This document shows positions 7,571-15,208 of a DNA stretch of 31,043 bases, piece after piece (the stretch's first letter is position 1; each line of letters opens with the position of its first letter). Location: the NCBI GenBank assembly GCA_036009105.1, contig DASYMJ010000368.1:1-31043 (forward strand), written 5' to 3'. The notes below the pieces were generated by a model, which was not told where the DNA came from, ran no database searches, and worked only from the letters and a program-made list of their open reading frames with translations. This DNA is from JAFAVZ01 sp036009105 (GTDB lineage Bacteria; Acidobacteriota; Thermoanaerobaculia; Gp7-AA8). Made by a program: the position numbers and the translations under genes.

Positions 7571-10117
7571 ATGGATCTGAGCGGCAGACGCCTCGGCCAT
7601 ATCCGCGTCGAGCGCATCCTTGGGCAGGGTGGCATGGGCGACGTCTACGAGGGCTTCGACGAGAAGCTCATGCGCCGCGTGGCTTTGAAGACGCTCCATC
7701 GCGATCAGCGCCTTGACGACGAGGCGCGCACCCGTCTGATCCGAGAGGCGCGGACGCTCTCCCAGCTCGATCACCCCAACATCTGCCGCATCCACGACTA
7801 CATCGAAGGCGCCGATGCGGACGTCCTGGTCCTGGAGCTGATCGAAGGGAAGACGCTGCAGCGGGCCATCGAGGACCGCCTGAGCCGGGCCGAGAAATTG
7901 CGCATCGCGCAAGCGGTTGCCGAGGTGCTGGTGGTGGCCCACCGCGCGGGCATCGTGCACCGCGACCTCAAGCCGGAGAACATCATGCTCACCCGCTCCG
8001 GGCAGGTGAAGGTGCTCGACTTCGGGCTGGCCCGCTGGGTGGAGCGGCAGCAGTCGAGCGGCAAGTTGCGGGCGCTCCCGGTCCAGCCGGCGCCGATGCC
8101 GGTGCCGGTGCCGGTGCCGATGCCGGTGGCGTCGGCCCTCCCTTCATCGAATGACGAGAAGTGGTACGCGTTCGATCTCGCGCACACCCAGGTGATGCAC
8201 GCGAACCATCGCGGCGGCAGCGGCCGGGCGAAGGAGGACACGGCGGGAGCGACCGCGGTCGGCGTGGCGGTCGGCACGCCGATGTTCATGAGCCCGGAGC
8301 AGGCCCGCGGCGAGCCGCTCACCCCGGCCAGCGACATGTACTCCTTCGGCCTCGTGCTGCAGTCGCTGTTCACGAGCGCGGATCCGTATCCGGCCGAGTC
8401 GACCGGGCACGAGGTGATGCTCAAGGCGGCGCGCGGCGAGTCGCTGCCGGTGACCGGCGTCAACCGCGACGTCGCGGCGCTGATCAGCGGCCTCAAGGCG
8501 CTCGCTCCCACCGATCGGCCCACGGCCGTGGAAGCCGCGTCGAAGCTGCGCCTCATGGCGGAGAAGCCGAAGCGGATGGCCCGCCGCCTGGCCTTGGCCG
8601 CGGCCATCGTGCTCGTCGTGCTGGCGGCGTGGAAGTACACGGTCGACCTCCGCCGCGAGCGCGCCGCGGCGGTGCTGGCCAAGAAGGAGGCGGTGCAGCG
8701 CAAGGCGCAGGCCGAGGACCTCATCCAGTTCATGCTCGGCGACCTGCGCGGCAAGCTCGAGCCGGTGGGGCGCCTCGACGTGCTCAATGACGTGGCGGCG
8801 AAGGCGCTGCAGTACATCGGGGCGACCAGGAAGGAGAACCTCTCCACCCAGGAGCGCATCAACTACTCGATGGCCTTCAACCAGCTGGGCCAGGTGCGCA
8901 TCGATCAGGGGAATCTCGATGCGGCGATGAAGCTCTTCGAGCAGTCGCTCGACCTCAGCTCGTCCGCCGTCCGCCAGGACCCGCGCAACGACAACGCGAA
9001 GTTTGCGCTCGCTTTGAGTCACTTCTGGGTCGGAAACGACTACCGCCTGCGCATCGATGTGCCGCGCGCGATGCCTCACATCCGCCAGTACCTCGCCATC
9101 ACCAGGGAGCTCGCCTTGCGCCATCGGGGCGAGGACAAGTACGAGCTGGAAGAGTCGTACGCGCACAGCCTCCTCGGCCTGCTCTACGAGGCGCAGGGCG
9201 ATCCGCGCGCGGCGCGCGGCGAGTACGAGACGACGCTGGCCATCAAGCGCCGGCAGGCGGCGCGCCATCCGAATGATGACGAGGCGAAGGAAGACGTCGC
9301 GCGCACGGTCAACAAGCTGGGGTTCGTCCTGCAGAAGACGGGCGAGCTCGCGGCGGCGCGGCAGCAGTTCGAGTCGGAGGTGGCCATTCGGCAGGAGCTG
9401 CTGGTGCGCACTCCGAAGCAGATGCTCTGGCGCGACGAGCTGGCGGCCAGCCACAGCTTCCTGGCCGGCGTGCTGGAGGACATGGGCCAGCCGCAGGCCG
9501 CGCTGGAGCATCGCCGGGCGGACGTTCAGACGTACGCGGAGCTCTGCGCCTTCGACCCCGCCAACGCGCAGTGGCGACGCAACCAGGCGGTGGATCGCCA
9601 TCGCCTGGGCAAGCTGCTGGCGGACAGCGGCAGCCTGCGGGAAGGCCTTGCCGAGGTCGCGCAATCGGAGCAGTTGCTGGCGCCGATCGTGGCCGCCGAA
9701 ACGTCGCGCCGCACCTGGCGCGGCGATCTCGCCTCCCTTCAGGCGACTTACGCGGAGCTGCTCCGCATGAACGGCGAGCGCCGCCGCGCGCGGGCCAAGG
9801 TCGAGGAAGCCATCCGCCTCCTCGGCACGCCGGCCGATCGCGGCTCAAAGCAGCGGCTCGCCTACGCCCTGCTGGTCAAAGGCTCGATCGACGCGGCGGA
9901 AGGGCAGCAGGCCGCCGCGCGCGCCAGCTGGCAGCGCGCCCGCGAGGTGCTGACGCCGGGCAGCCAGTGGCGCGAGCCGCGGCAGATCGCCGTCTGGGCG
10001 CGCGTGCTGATCGCCTTGGGCGACCGCGCGGAGGCGGCTCCGGTGGTGGCGCGCCTGCGCGCCATCGGCTATGAGAATCAGGAGTTCGCGTCCCTCTCCA
10101 GGACCGAGGGGTACTAG
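7571..10117 (+). CDS. Membrane Ser/Thr protein kinase with TPR domain, copy 2
   Basis: 848 aa, a clear full-length paralogue of the kinase at 4446. The catalytic residues are at the same positions: GQGGMGDV loop, Lys40, Glu59, HRDLKPEN (130-137) and DFG (150-152). GTPMFMSPEQARGE begins only near residue 235, so the activation-loop insertion is about 15 residues longer than in copy 1. The insertion carries a Pro/Val repeat (PMPVPVPVPMPV) and the island DEKWYAFDLA, matching EEQWNAFAID of copy 1. The membrane segment is about 338-355 (ALAAAIVLVVLAAW); TPR-like repeats fill the C-terminal ~470 residues. No clear ribosome binding site precedes the ATG. A small DPD-tailed gene follows 29 bp later. 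Confidence 0.92.
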   Translation: MDLSGRRLGHIRVERILGQGGMGDVYEGFDEKLMRRVALKTLHRDQRLDDEARTRLIREARTLSQLDHPNICRIHDYIEGADADVLVLELIEGKTLQRAIEDRLSRAEKLRIAQAVAEVLVVAHRAGIVHRDLKPENIMLTRSGQVKVLDFGLARWVERQQSSGKLRALPVQPAPMPVPVPVPMPVASALPSSNDEKWYAFDLAHTQVMHANHRGGSGRAKEDTAGATAVGVAVGTPMFMSPEQARGEPLTPASDMYSFGLVLQSLFTSADPYPAESTGHEVMLKAARGESLPVTGVNRDVAALISGLKALAPTDRPTAVEAASKLRLMAEKPKRMARRLALAAAIVLVVLAAWKYTVDLRRERAAAVLAKKEAVQRKAQAEDLIQFMLGDLRGKLEPVGRLDVLNDVAAKALQYIGATRKENLSTQERINYSMAFNQLGQVRIDQGNLDAAMKLFEQSLDLSSSAVRQDPRNDNAKFALALSHFWVGNDYRLRIDVPRAMPHIRQYLAITRELALRHRGEDKYELEESYAHSLLGLLYEAQGDPRAARGEYETTLAIKRRQAARHPNDDEAKEDVARTVNKLGFVLQKTGELAAARQQFESEVAIRQELLVRTPKQMLWRDELAASHSFLAGVLEDMGQPQAALEHRRADVQTYAELCAFDPANAQWRRNQAVDRHRLGKLLADSGSLREGLAEVAQSEQLLAPIVAAETSRRTWRGDLASLQATYAELLRMNGERRRARAKVEEAIRLLGTPADRGSKQRLAYALLVKGSIDAAEGQQAAARASWQRAREVLTPGSQWREPRQIAVWARVLIALGDRAEAAPVVARLRAIGYENQEFASLSRTEGY
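8093..8128 (+). repeat. Hexanucleotide tandem repeat (CCGRTG)x6 in kinase copy 2
   Basis: Six units of CCGATG or CCGGTG in a row encode Pro-Met/Val dipeptides inside the activation-loop insertion. Slippage here would change loop length by two residues per unit without shifting the frame. Confidence 0.85.
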
Positions 10118-10146
10118 AACCGCAGAGAGAACAGAGAGGAGATTCC

Positions 10147-10494
10147 ATGCCCAACAGCCATCCCCCCAATCCGCCGGGAGCCCTCAACGTGAGCATCCAG
10201 GTCACCAGCGGCCAGCTCGGCTGGGCCCCCGATTCGTTGCGCGTGACCAACGACAATGACGTGCAGGTCACCTTCACGCTCATCAACTCGCCCGGCGCGG
10301 CGCTCACCGACATCAAGTTCACCGGCAGCAGCTCGATGAGTGCGGTGAAGGTGTCGGACACCGTCTGGCAGACCACCTCGTACAACCCGAAGAATCACAA
10401 GGGGAAGAACAAGTACAAGATCGAGGTGACGCTCTCCGACGGCACGAAGATCAAGGACGATCCCGACGTCAACAACGAGCCCCCCGGCTCGTAG
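10147..10494 (+). CDS. Small beta-rich protein of kinase module 2, DPDVNNEP tail
   Basis: 115 aa, unknown family. GAGGAG lies 7-8 bases before ATG 10147, 29 bp after the kinase stop. A Pro-rich N-terminus (NSHPPNPPG) is followed by alternating hydrophobic strands (LNVSIQVTSG; DVQVTFTLIN; KYKIEVTLSDG), suggesting a single immunoglobulin- or cupredoxin-like beta sandwich. There is no signal peptide or metal-ligand motif. It ends in DDPDVNNEPPGS, echoing VDPDISNQPHP in the partner of kinase 1. A strong GC hairpin follows the stop, so the module ends here. A kinase-associated role is inferred from position only. Confidence 0.78.
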   Translation: MPNSHPPNPPGALNVSIQVTSGQLGWAPDSLRVTNDNDVQVTFTLINSPGAALTDIKFTGSSSMSAVKVSDTVWQTTSYNPKNHKGKNKYKIEVTLSDGTKIKDDPDVNNEPPGS

Positions 10495-10503
10495 TGAGGA
10501 AGA

Positions 10504-10524
10504 GGGCGGCCGCGGCCGCCCTTT
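10504..10524 (+). terminator. Hairpin terminator after kinase module 2
   Basis: A 7-bp GC stem, GGGCGGC and GCCGCCC around a CGCG loop at 10504-10521, is followed by TTT. The short T run makes it a modest intrinsic terminator. It lies 10 bases after the stop of the small gene. Confidence 0.65.
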
Positions 10525-10635
10525 CGTATCGTGGCCGTCGCCGTCGGCCAGCTGCGAGCGGACCCGTTGCTTTTCCTCTGCTCCCGCGATGAGGGCTGCG
10601 CCGAGTGCGACGCGGCGCGCGACAGCGCCTAGCGG

Positions 10636-11937
10636 TTACTCGCCGCCCTCGTTGTTGCCCGCGAGGTGCTTGCCGCGGTTGCCGGGGAGGTCGTTGTGAT
10701 TGCGCACGCCGCCGCGGCGGCGGCGACGGCGGCGGCCGTTGGCGCGCTGCTGCTGGTCCGGCGCGTCGGCTTCCGGCGGCGTGTCGTCGTCATCCTCTTC
10801 ATCCGGCTCGGCCCGGTCCTGCATTTTGTCTTCATCGAGCAGCCACACCCACTGCGTGGCCGGCTTCTCGGCCGGAACAGGGGCAGCAGCGGCAGCAGCG
10901 GCGGCGGCAACCGCGGGAGCGGCCACGGCCGGGCGGGGCTCGCGGCGCTCCCGCTCCGGGCGGCGCTCGGCACGGGGGGGCTTCGCGCGCTGCGCGCTCT
11001 GCGGCGACTCCAGGCGTTTGATGCGGATCAACACGTCCTCGCTGATGCGGCGGTTGACCGCGATCAGGTCGGCGAGCAGCGCGATGAGCCAGGTGTGGAA
11101 GCCGGTGATGAGGAACACCGCGGCGAGGATGAGCGACTGGATGTGACCGCCGCGCTCGCCCTGGGCGAAGAACCAGAGGAAGCGCGCGCCGAGGACGATG
11201 CCTGCCAGCATCAGGAGCGAGCCGATGGCGAAGAACGTCTTGAGGGGACGGTAGACGGTGTAGATGCGGAAGATCGTGGCCACCGACTTGCGCAGGTAGG
11301 TGCCGATGCCGCTGTAGAGGCGGGAGGGGCGGGTCGGCGCGTTCGTGCGGACGGGCACCGACTGTACGCCGAGGTTGCGGTTGCCGGCCTGGATCACCGT
11401 TTCCAGGGTGTAGGTGAAGGGGTTGAAAACATTGATCTGCATCGCCGCGTCGCGGGAGAAGGCGCGGAAGCCGCTGGTGACGTCGCCCACGGTGAGGCCC
11501 GACGCGCGGCCGACCGTCCAGCTGCCGAGGCGCTGGAGCAGCCGCTTGAGGCCGGACATGTGCGGCGAGTTGGCCACCTCGCGGTCGCCGATCACCACCT
11601 CCGCCGTGCCGCGCACGATGGGGCTGGCCAGCTTCGCGATGTCGGCGCCGCTGTACTGATTGTCGGCGTCGGTATTGACGATGATGTCCGCGCCGAGGCG
11701 GAGGGCGGCATCGATGCCGGAGACGAAGGCGGCGGAGAGGCCGCGGTGCGAGCGGAGCTGCACCACGTGCGTCGCACCGGCCTTGCGGGCGGCCTCGACC
11801 GTGTTGTCCGTGCTGCCGTCGTCGACGAGCAGCGTCTCGATGGAGGTGATGCCGTCGATCTTCTTCGGGATGTCGCGGAGGGTCTGGGCGATCGTGGCTT
11901 CTTCGTTGAAGGCAGGGATTTGAACGATAAGCTTCAT
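10636..11937 (-). CDS. Family 2 glycosyltransferase, membrane-anchored, with disordered tail
   Basis: 433 aa. The N-terminal GT-A domain is DPM-synthase-like: VQIPAFNEEATI, LLVDDGSTDNT and VNTDADNQY (the DxD-type metal site), then GDVTSGFRAFSRDAA. It would transfer a sugar from a nucleotide- or polyprenyl-linked donor at the inner face of the cytoplasmic membrane. Two membrane segments follow (FFAIGSLLMLAGIVLGARFLWFF cut short here; the second LILAAVFLITGFHTWLIALL). The last ~110 residues are low-complexity: Ala-rich, then DEEDDDD, then a run of eight Arg and a basic Asn/Gly end. This tail is unusual for the family. The start ATG 11937 is followed upstream on the minus strand by an in-frame stop, so it is fixed. 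The divergent neighbour begins 3 bp away. Confidence 0.9.
   Translation of the reverse strand: MKLIVQIPAFNEEATIAQTLRDIPKKIDGITSIETLLVDDGSTDNTVEAARKAGATHVVQLRSHRGLSAAFVSGIDAALRLGADIIVNTDADNQYSGADIAKLASPIVRGTAEVVIGDREVANSPHMSGLKRLLQRLGSWTVGRASGLTVGDVTSGFRAFSRDAAMQINVFNPFTYTLETVIQAGNRNLGVQSVPVRTNAPTRPSRLYSGIGTYLRKSVATIFRIYTVYRPLKTFFAIGSLLMLAGIVLGARFLWFFAQGERGGHIQSLILAAVFLITGFHTWLIALLADLIAVNRRISEDVLIRIKRLESPQSAQRAKPPRAERRPERERREPRPAVAAPAVAAAAAAAAAPVPAEKPATQWVWLLDEDKMQDRAEPDEEDDDDTPPEADAPDQQQRANGRRRRRRRGGVRNHNDLPGNRGKHLAGNNEGGE
11928..11933 (+). promoter_or_regulatory. Candidate -10 box of a leaderless + glycosyltransferase
   Basis: TAAGCT ends 7 bases before GTG 11941 and lies inside the first codons of the divergent gene. 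No Shine-Dalgarno sequence is present. The match to TANNNT is minimal, but the spacing equals that at glk and vapB. Confidence 0.35.
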
Positions 11938-11940
11938 GTA

Positions 11941-12870
11941 GTGAAAGTCTCAGTCATCATGCCGGTCGAGCGGATCGGCGGAGACGCCGAGCGTGCGATC
12001 GAGTCGGTCCTGGGTCAGGACGCGACGTTTCCGTTCGAGTTGATTGTGGTCTCGGCCGAGCCGCTCGTACTGCCGGCCCAAACCCGCGTGCGTAACGTGG
12101 TCGAGCCGAATCGTAATCCCGCAACTCGTAGAAATCGAGCAGTTTCCGCGTCGAGGGGGGAGCTCCTGGCCTTCATCGACGACGATGCGATGGCCGATCC
12201 GGGCTGGCTGTCGACCGCGGCGGCCTGGCTGGACAACCATCCGGAGGTGCTCGCCCTGGGCGGCCCCGACCCCGCGCCGGCCGACTCCCCGGAGGCCGAG
12301 CTGCTCTCCGAGACGCTGCTCGCCACGCCCTGGATCGGGAGCGGGGTGGCCTGCCACGAGAACCGCCGCGGCGTGTTCCCCATCCGCCGCGCCTCGGACA
12401 TCGCCCTGGTCAACCTGTTCGTGCGCCGGTCCGCGTTCACCGGCTTCGATGAGGCCATCGGCTACATCGGCGAGGACACGGCGCTCGTGTCGTCGCTGAT
12501 GGAGCGCGGTCCGGTCATCTACCACGATGGCGTCCGCGTCTTCCACCGCCGGCGGGCCTTTCCCGGACCGTACTTGCGCCAGCGCTGGCGCTACCGGGTG
12601 AAGACGGGCCGGCTGCAGGCACAACGCAAAGATCCGAAGGTGCGGGCGTTCATCCTCGCCGGCGCGGTGTTCATCGTGCTGTGGCCGCTCCTCCTGCCAC
12701 CCTACCTGCTCGCCACGCTGATCCTCGGCGCGAGAGCGACGCGTTTGCCAAGAACGAAGTGGCCGCTCATCCCCCTCGCGTTTGCCGCCCATCACGCAAC
12801 GTACTGGCTGGGCATCATGTGGGGCCGGCTCTCAGCCGGCCGATCATCAGCGGATAGCGGGACCGGCTGA
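11941..12870 (+). CDS. Family 2 glycosyltransferase
   Basis: 309 aa from GTG 11941. The frame stays open far upstream, but that part is antisense to the neighbouring glycosyltransferase. The GTG gives the canonical opening KVSVIMPVERIGGDAERAI. The acceptor/donor region has ELLAFIDDDAMADPGWL (a DDD metal site), then EDTALVSSLMERG and a C-terminal membrane segment (FILAGAVFIVLWPLLLPPYLL). Likely role: sugar transfer to a cell-surface polysaccharide or lipid carrier at the inner membrane. The last ~15 residues (GRLSAGRSSADSGTG) are encoded by a REP-type repeat, so the original C-terminus may have been altered. There is no Shine-Dalgarno sequence. Confidence 0.85.
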   Translation: MKVSVIMPVERIGGDAERAIESVLGQDATFPFELIVVSAEPLVLPAQTRVRNVVEPNRNPATRRNRAVSASRGELLAFIDDDAMADPGWLSTAAAWLDNHPEVLALGGPDPAPADSPEAELLSETLLATPWIGSGVACHENRRGVFPIRRASDIALVNLFVRRSAFTGFDEAIGYIGEDTALVSSLMERGPVIYHDGVRVFHRRRAFPGPYLRQRWRYRVKTGRLQAQRKDPKVRAFILAGAVFIVLWPLLLPPYLLATLILGARATRLPRTKWPLIPLAFAAHHATYWLGIMWGRLSAGRSSADSGTG

Positions 12871-12884
12871 GCGCCGGCCCTACA
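12820..12884. repeat. Paired GTAG-type REP element
   Basis: The left copy 12820-12842 (GGGCCGGCTCTCAGCCGGCC core) and the inverted right copy 12859-12884 (ACCGGCTGAGCGCCGGCCCTAC) flank a 16-base spacer. The right copy ends in CTAC, the complement of the GTAG head. The left copy and spacer code for the end of the glycosyltransferase, and the right copy contains its TGA. Confidence 0.88.
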
Positions 12885-12906
12885 TTTTTCCTCCGCGCGA
12901 ATGCGC

Positions 12907-12912
12907 TAGAAT
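12907..12912 (+). promoter_or_regulatory. Candidate -10 box of the acyl-CoA dehydrogenase
   Basis: TAGAAT matches TATAAT at 5 of 6 positions. It lies 105 bases before ATG 13018, which has its own GAGGAG site, so a leadered mRNA is expected. No clear -35 box is seen. The rest of the 147-base gap 12871-13017 shows no gene. Confidence 0.35.
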
Positions 12913-13017
12913 GCGCCACCTGGCCTGACGCGTGGGACTCGTCGTCGAAAGGCCGCGCCGCAGCGGCGCGTGCGTCCCACATCCCGAGCCAATCCGACGA
13001 TTCGAGGAGCAACTCCC

Positions 13018-14169
13018 ATGGATTTTCGTCTCAATGACGAGCAGCTGCAGATCAAGACGATGGTGCGCGAATTCGGCGAGAGCGAGATCAGGCCGCACCT
13101 GGCCGAATGGGATGAAGCGCAGCACTTCCCGGTCGACACCTTCAAGCGCGCCGGCGAGCTCGGCCTCCTCGGCGTCACCTTTCCGGAAGAATACGGCGGC
13201 GCCGGACTCTCCTACATCGACTACGTCAACGTCATCGAAGAGCTGGGCGTGGTCGACAGCGGCTTCGGCCTCTCCGTCGCCGCGCACAACTCCCTCGGCA
13301 CCGGCCACATCTACCTAGCCGGCAATGCCGAGCAGAAGAAAAAGTGGCTGCCGAAGCTGACCTCCGGCGAATGGATCGGCGCCTGGGGCCTCACCGAGCC
13401 GGGCTCCGGCAGCGACGCCGGCGGCCTGCGCACCACCGCCGTCAGGGATGGCGACGACTGGGTGCTCAACGGCACCAAGAACTTCATCACCAACGCCACC
13501 TACGCGAACATCTCCGTCGTCCTGGCCGTGAACGACCGCAATGCGAAGCGCGGCGTCACCGCCTTCGCCATCGAGATGGACCGCCCCGGCATCCGCGCCG
13601 GGAAGAAAGAGAACAAGCTCGGCATGCGCGTGAGCGACACGGCGGAGCTCGTGCTGGAGGACTGCCGCGTCCCCTCCGAGAACGTCCTGGGCCAGATCGG
13701 CGACGGCTTCGTCGACGCCATGCGCGTGCTCGACGGCGGCCGCATCTCCATCGGCGCGCTGGCGGTGGGCATCGCCCGCGGCGCGTACGAGGCGGCGCGC
13801 GACTACGCAAAACAGCGCACCGCGTTCGGCAAGCCGATCTCCGACTTCCAGGCCATCCAGTTCATGCTGGCCGACATGGCCACCGAGATCGACGCGGCGC
13901 GCCTGCTTTGCTGGCGCGCGGCCACCATCAAGGACGCGGGCGAGAAGGTGACGCAGTTCTCCGCCATGGCCAAGCTGTACGCCTCGGAAGTGGCGGTGCG
14001 GGCGACGGAGAAAGGCGTGCAGATCTTCGGCGGCTACGGCTTCGTCAAGGAGTTCCCGGCCGAGAAGTTCTACCGCGACGTGAAGCTCTGCACCATCGGC
14101 GAGGGGACGAGCGAGATCCAGCGGATGGTCATCGCGCGCAACCTGCTGGCGGAGACCCAGGGCGCCTGA
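13018..14169 (+). CDS. Acyl-CoA dehydrogenase
   Basis: 383 aa. ATG 13018 is preceded by GAGGAG with 8-base spacing and gives the usual N-terminus MDFRLNDEQLQIKTMVREF; an in-frame GTG at 12970 would only add an unlikely 16-residue extension. It is an FAD enzyme that oxidises acyl-CoA to trans-2-enoyl-CoA and passes electrons to ETF in the cytosol. Motifs: WGLTEPGSGSDAGGLRT (flavin/substrate loop), GGRISIGALAVGIARGAYEAA, RTAFGKPISDFQAIQ, then IFGGYGFVKEFPAEKFYRD and GEGTSEIQ with the catalytic Glu of the short/medium-chain type. Chain specificity cannot be read. meaB follows after 7 bases, suggesting branched-chain, odd-chain or propionyl-CoA metabolism. Confidence 0.95.
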   Translation: MDFRLNDEQLQIKTMVREFGESEIRPHLAEWDEAQHFPVDTFKRAGELGLLGVTFPEEYGGAGLSYIDYVNVIEELGVVDSGFGLSVAAHNSLGTGHIYLAGNAEQKKKWLPKLTSGEWIGAWGLTEPGSGSDAGGLRTTAVRDGDDWVLNGTKNFITNATYANISVVLAVNDRNAKRGVTAFAIEMDRPGIRAGKKENKLGMRVSDTAELVLEDCRVPSENVLGQIGDGFVDAMRVLDGGRISIGALAVGIARGAYEAARDYAKQRTAFGKPISDFQAIQFMLADMATEIDAARLLCWRAATIKDAGEKVTQFSAMAKLYASEVAVRATEKGVQIFGGYGFVKEFPAEKFYRDVKLCTIGEGTSEIQRMVIARNLLAETQGA

Positions 14170-14176
14170 TCGCGTC

Positions 14177-15127
14177 ATGAGCAATCTCGAGCAGCTGAAG
14201 GACGGCCTCCTCGCCGGCCGGTTCCGCGCGCTGGGCAAGGCGATCTCCCTCGTCGAGCGCGACGATCCGGAGGCCGACCGCCTGCTGGCGGCCATCTATC
14301 CGTCGACCGGCCGGGCGCGCATCATCGGCATCACCGGCTCGCCCGGCGCCGGCAAGTCGACGCTCGTCGCCTCGATGGCGAAGCACTATCGCAAAGAGGA
14401 CAAGCGCGTCGGCATCGTGGCCGTCGATCCGACCTCGCCCTTCACCGGCGGCGCCATCCTGGGCGACCGCATCCGCATGGCCGACCTCTACACCGACCGC
14501 GGCGTCTTCATCCGCTCCATGGCCACGCGCGGCTTCCTGGGCGGGGTGGCCAAGGCGACGAACGACGTGGTCGACCTCCTCGACGCCTCCGGCTTCGACG
14601 TGATCCTGGTGGAGACGGTCGGGGTGGGGCAGGATGAAGTGGAGATCGTGCGCACGGTGCAGACCAACGTCGTGGTGCTCGTGCCGGGCATGGGGGACGA
14701 CATCCAGGCCATCAAGGCCGGCATCATGGAGATCGGCGACATCTTCGCGGTGAACAAGGCCGACCGCCCCGGCGCGGACAAGACCGTGACCGAGGTGACG
14801 ATGATGATGGCGCTGGTGGAGGAGCACGGCGACTGGATCCCGCCCATCGTGAAGACGGTGGCCTCGAAGGCGGAAGGGATCACCGATCTCGATGCGGCGA
14901 TCGTCAAGCATTACCACTACCTGGCCTCCTCCGGCGAGCTCGATCGCCGCAACCGGGAGCGGGTGCGCATCCGCATCGAGACCCACCTCAAGGAGAAGTT
15001 CATGGATCGCCTCATCGGCGGCACGATGACCCGCGAGGCGTACGAGTCGCTGCTGGAGGACGTGCTGCGCAAGCGCAACAACCCGCACGACGCCGCGGAA
15101 GGGGTTTTGGCCAAAGTGTCATTCTGA
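14177..15127 (+). CDS. meaB: Methylmalonyl-CoA mutase-associated GTPase MeaB
   Basis: 316 aa, typical for MeaB/ArgK G3E-type GTPases. MeaB chaperones B12-dependent acyl-CoA mutases, gating cofactor loading and protecting the active enzyme. P-loop GSPGAGKST at 54-62; VAVDPTSPFTGGAILGDRIRM follows, then LVETVGVGQDE and the guanine motif NKADRPGAD. The C-terminal helical dimerisation arm (KEKFMDRLIGGTMTREAYESLLEDV) is complete. It sits 7 bases after the acyl-CoA dehydrogenase in a probable operon. No mutase gene is present in the window. The final codons GTG TCA TTC TGA are also the opening of a dispersed TGTCATTCTGA-type repeat. Confidence 0.94.
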   Translation: MSNLEQLKDGLLAGRFRALGKAISLVERDDPEADRLLAAIYPSTGRARIIGITGSPGAGKSTLVASMAKHYRKEDKRVGIVAVDPTSPFTGGAILGDRIRMADLYTDRGVFIRSMATRGFLGGVAKATNDVVDLLDASGFDVILVETVGVGQDEVEIVRTVQTNVVVLVPGMGDDIQAIKAGIMEIGDIFAVNKADRPGADKTVTEVTMMMALVEEHGDWIPPIVKTVASKAEGITDLDAAIVKHYHYLASSGELDRRNRERVRIRIETHLKEKFMDRLIGGTMTREAYESLLEDVLRKRNNPHDAAEGVLAKVSF

Positions 15128-15184
15128 AGCCCCGCGGACGGCGAAGAATCCGTACCGATCTCGCGCCGCGGCTCAGGATGCCCC
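15117..15184. repeat. TGTCATTCTGA-type dispersed repeat
   Basis: TGTCATTCTGAAGCC, then GGCGAAGAATCC, and near the end an inverted partial copy CCGCGGCTCAGGAT. The arms 15121-15137 and about 15166-15180 are imperfectly complementary. It overlaps the meaB stop and fills most of the gap to pheT. It resembles the widespread GTCATTCTGAG..GAAGAATC intergenic repeats of large GC-rich genomes (recalled from general knowledge, not searched). Confidence 0.6.
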
Positions 15185-15193
15185 CTCGATTGC

Positions 15194-15199
15194 TACAAT
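15194..15199 (+). promoter_or_regulatory. Candidate -10 box of a leaderless pheT transcript
   Basis: TACAAT ends 9 bases before ATG 15209. No Shine-Dalgarno sequence lies between. It is the same hexamer, at nearly the same spacing, as before glk. Confidence 0.5.
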
Positions 15200-15208
15200 C
15201 CGCGTCCC

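Noticed and set aside
10666..11940. Upstream extension of the + glycosyltransferase through the opposite gene
   Set aside because: Low-complexity Arg/Ala/Glu-rich antisense sequence with no domain; the family N-terminus begins exactly at GTG 11941.
12970..13017. GTG 12970 as start of the acyl-CoA dehydrogenase
   Set aside because: The extra 16 residues do not fit the family and GAGGAG sits directly before ATG 13018.
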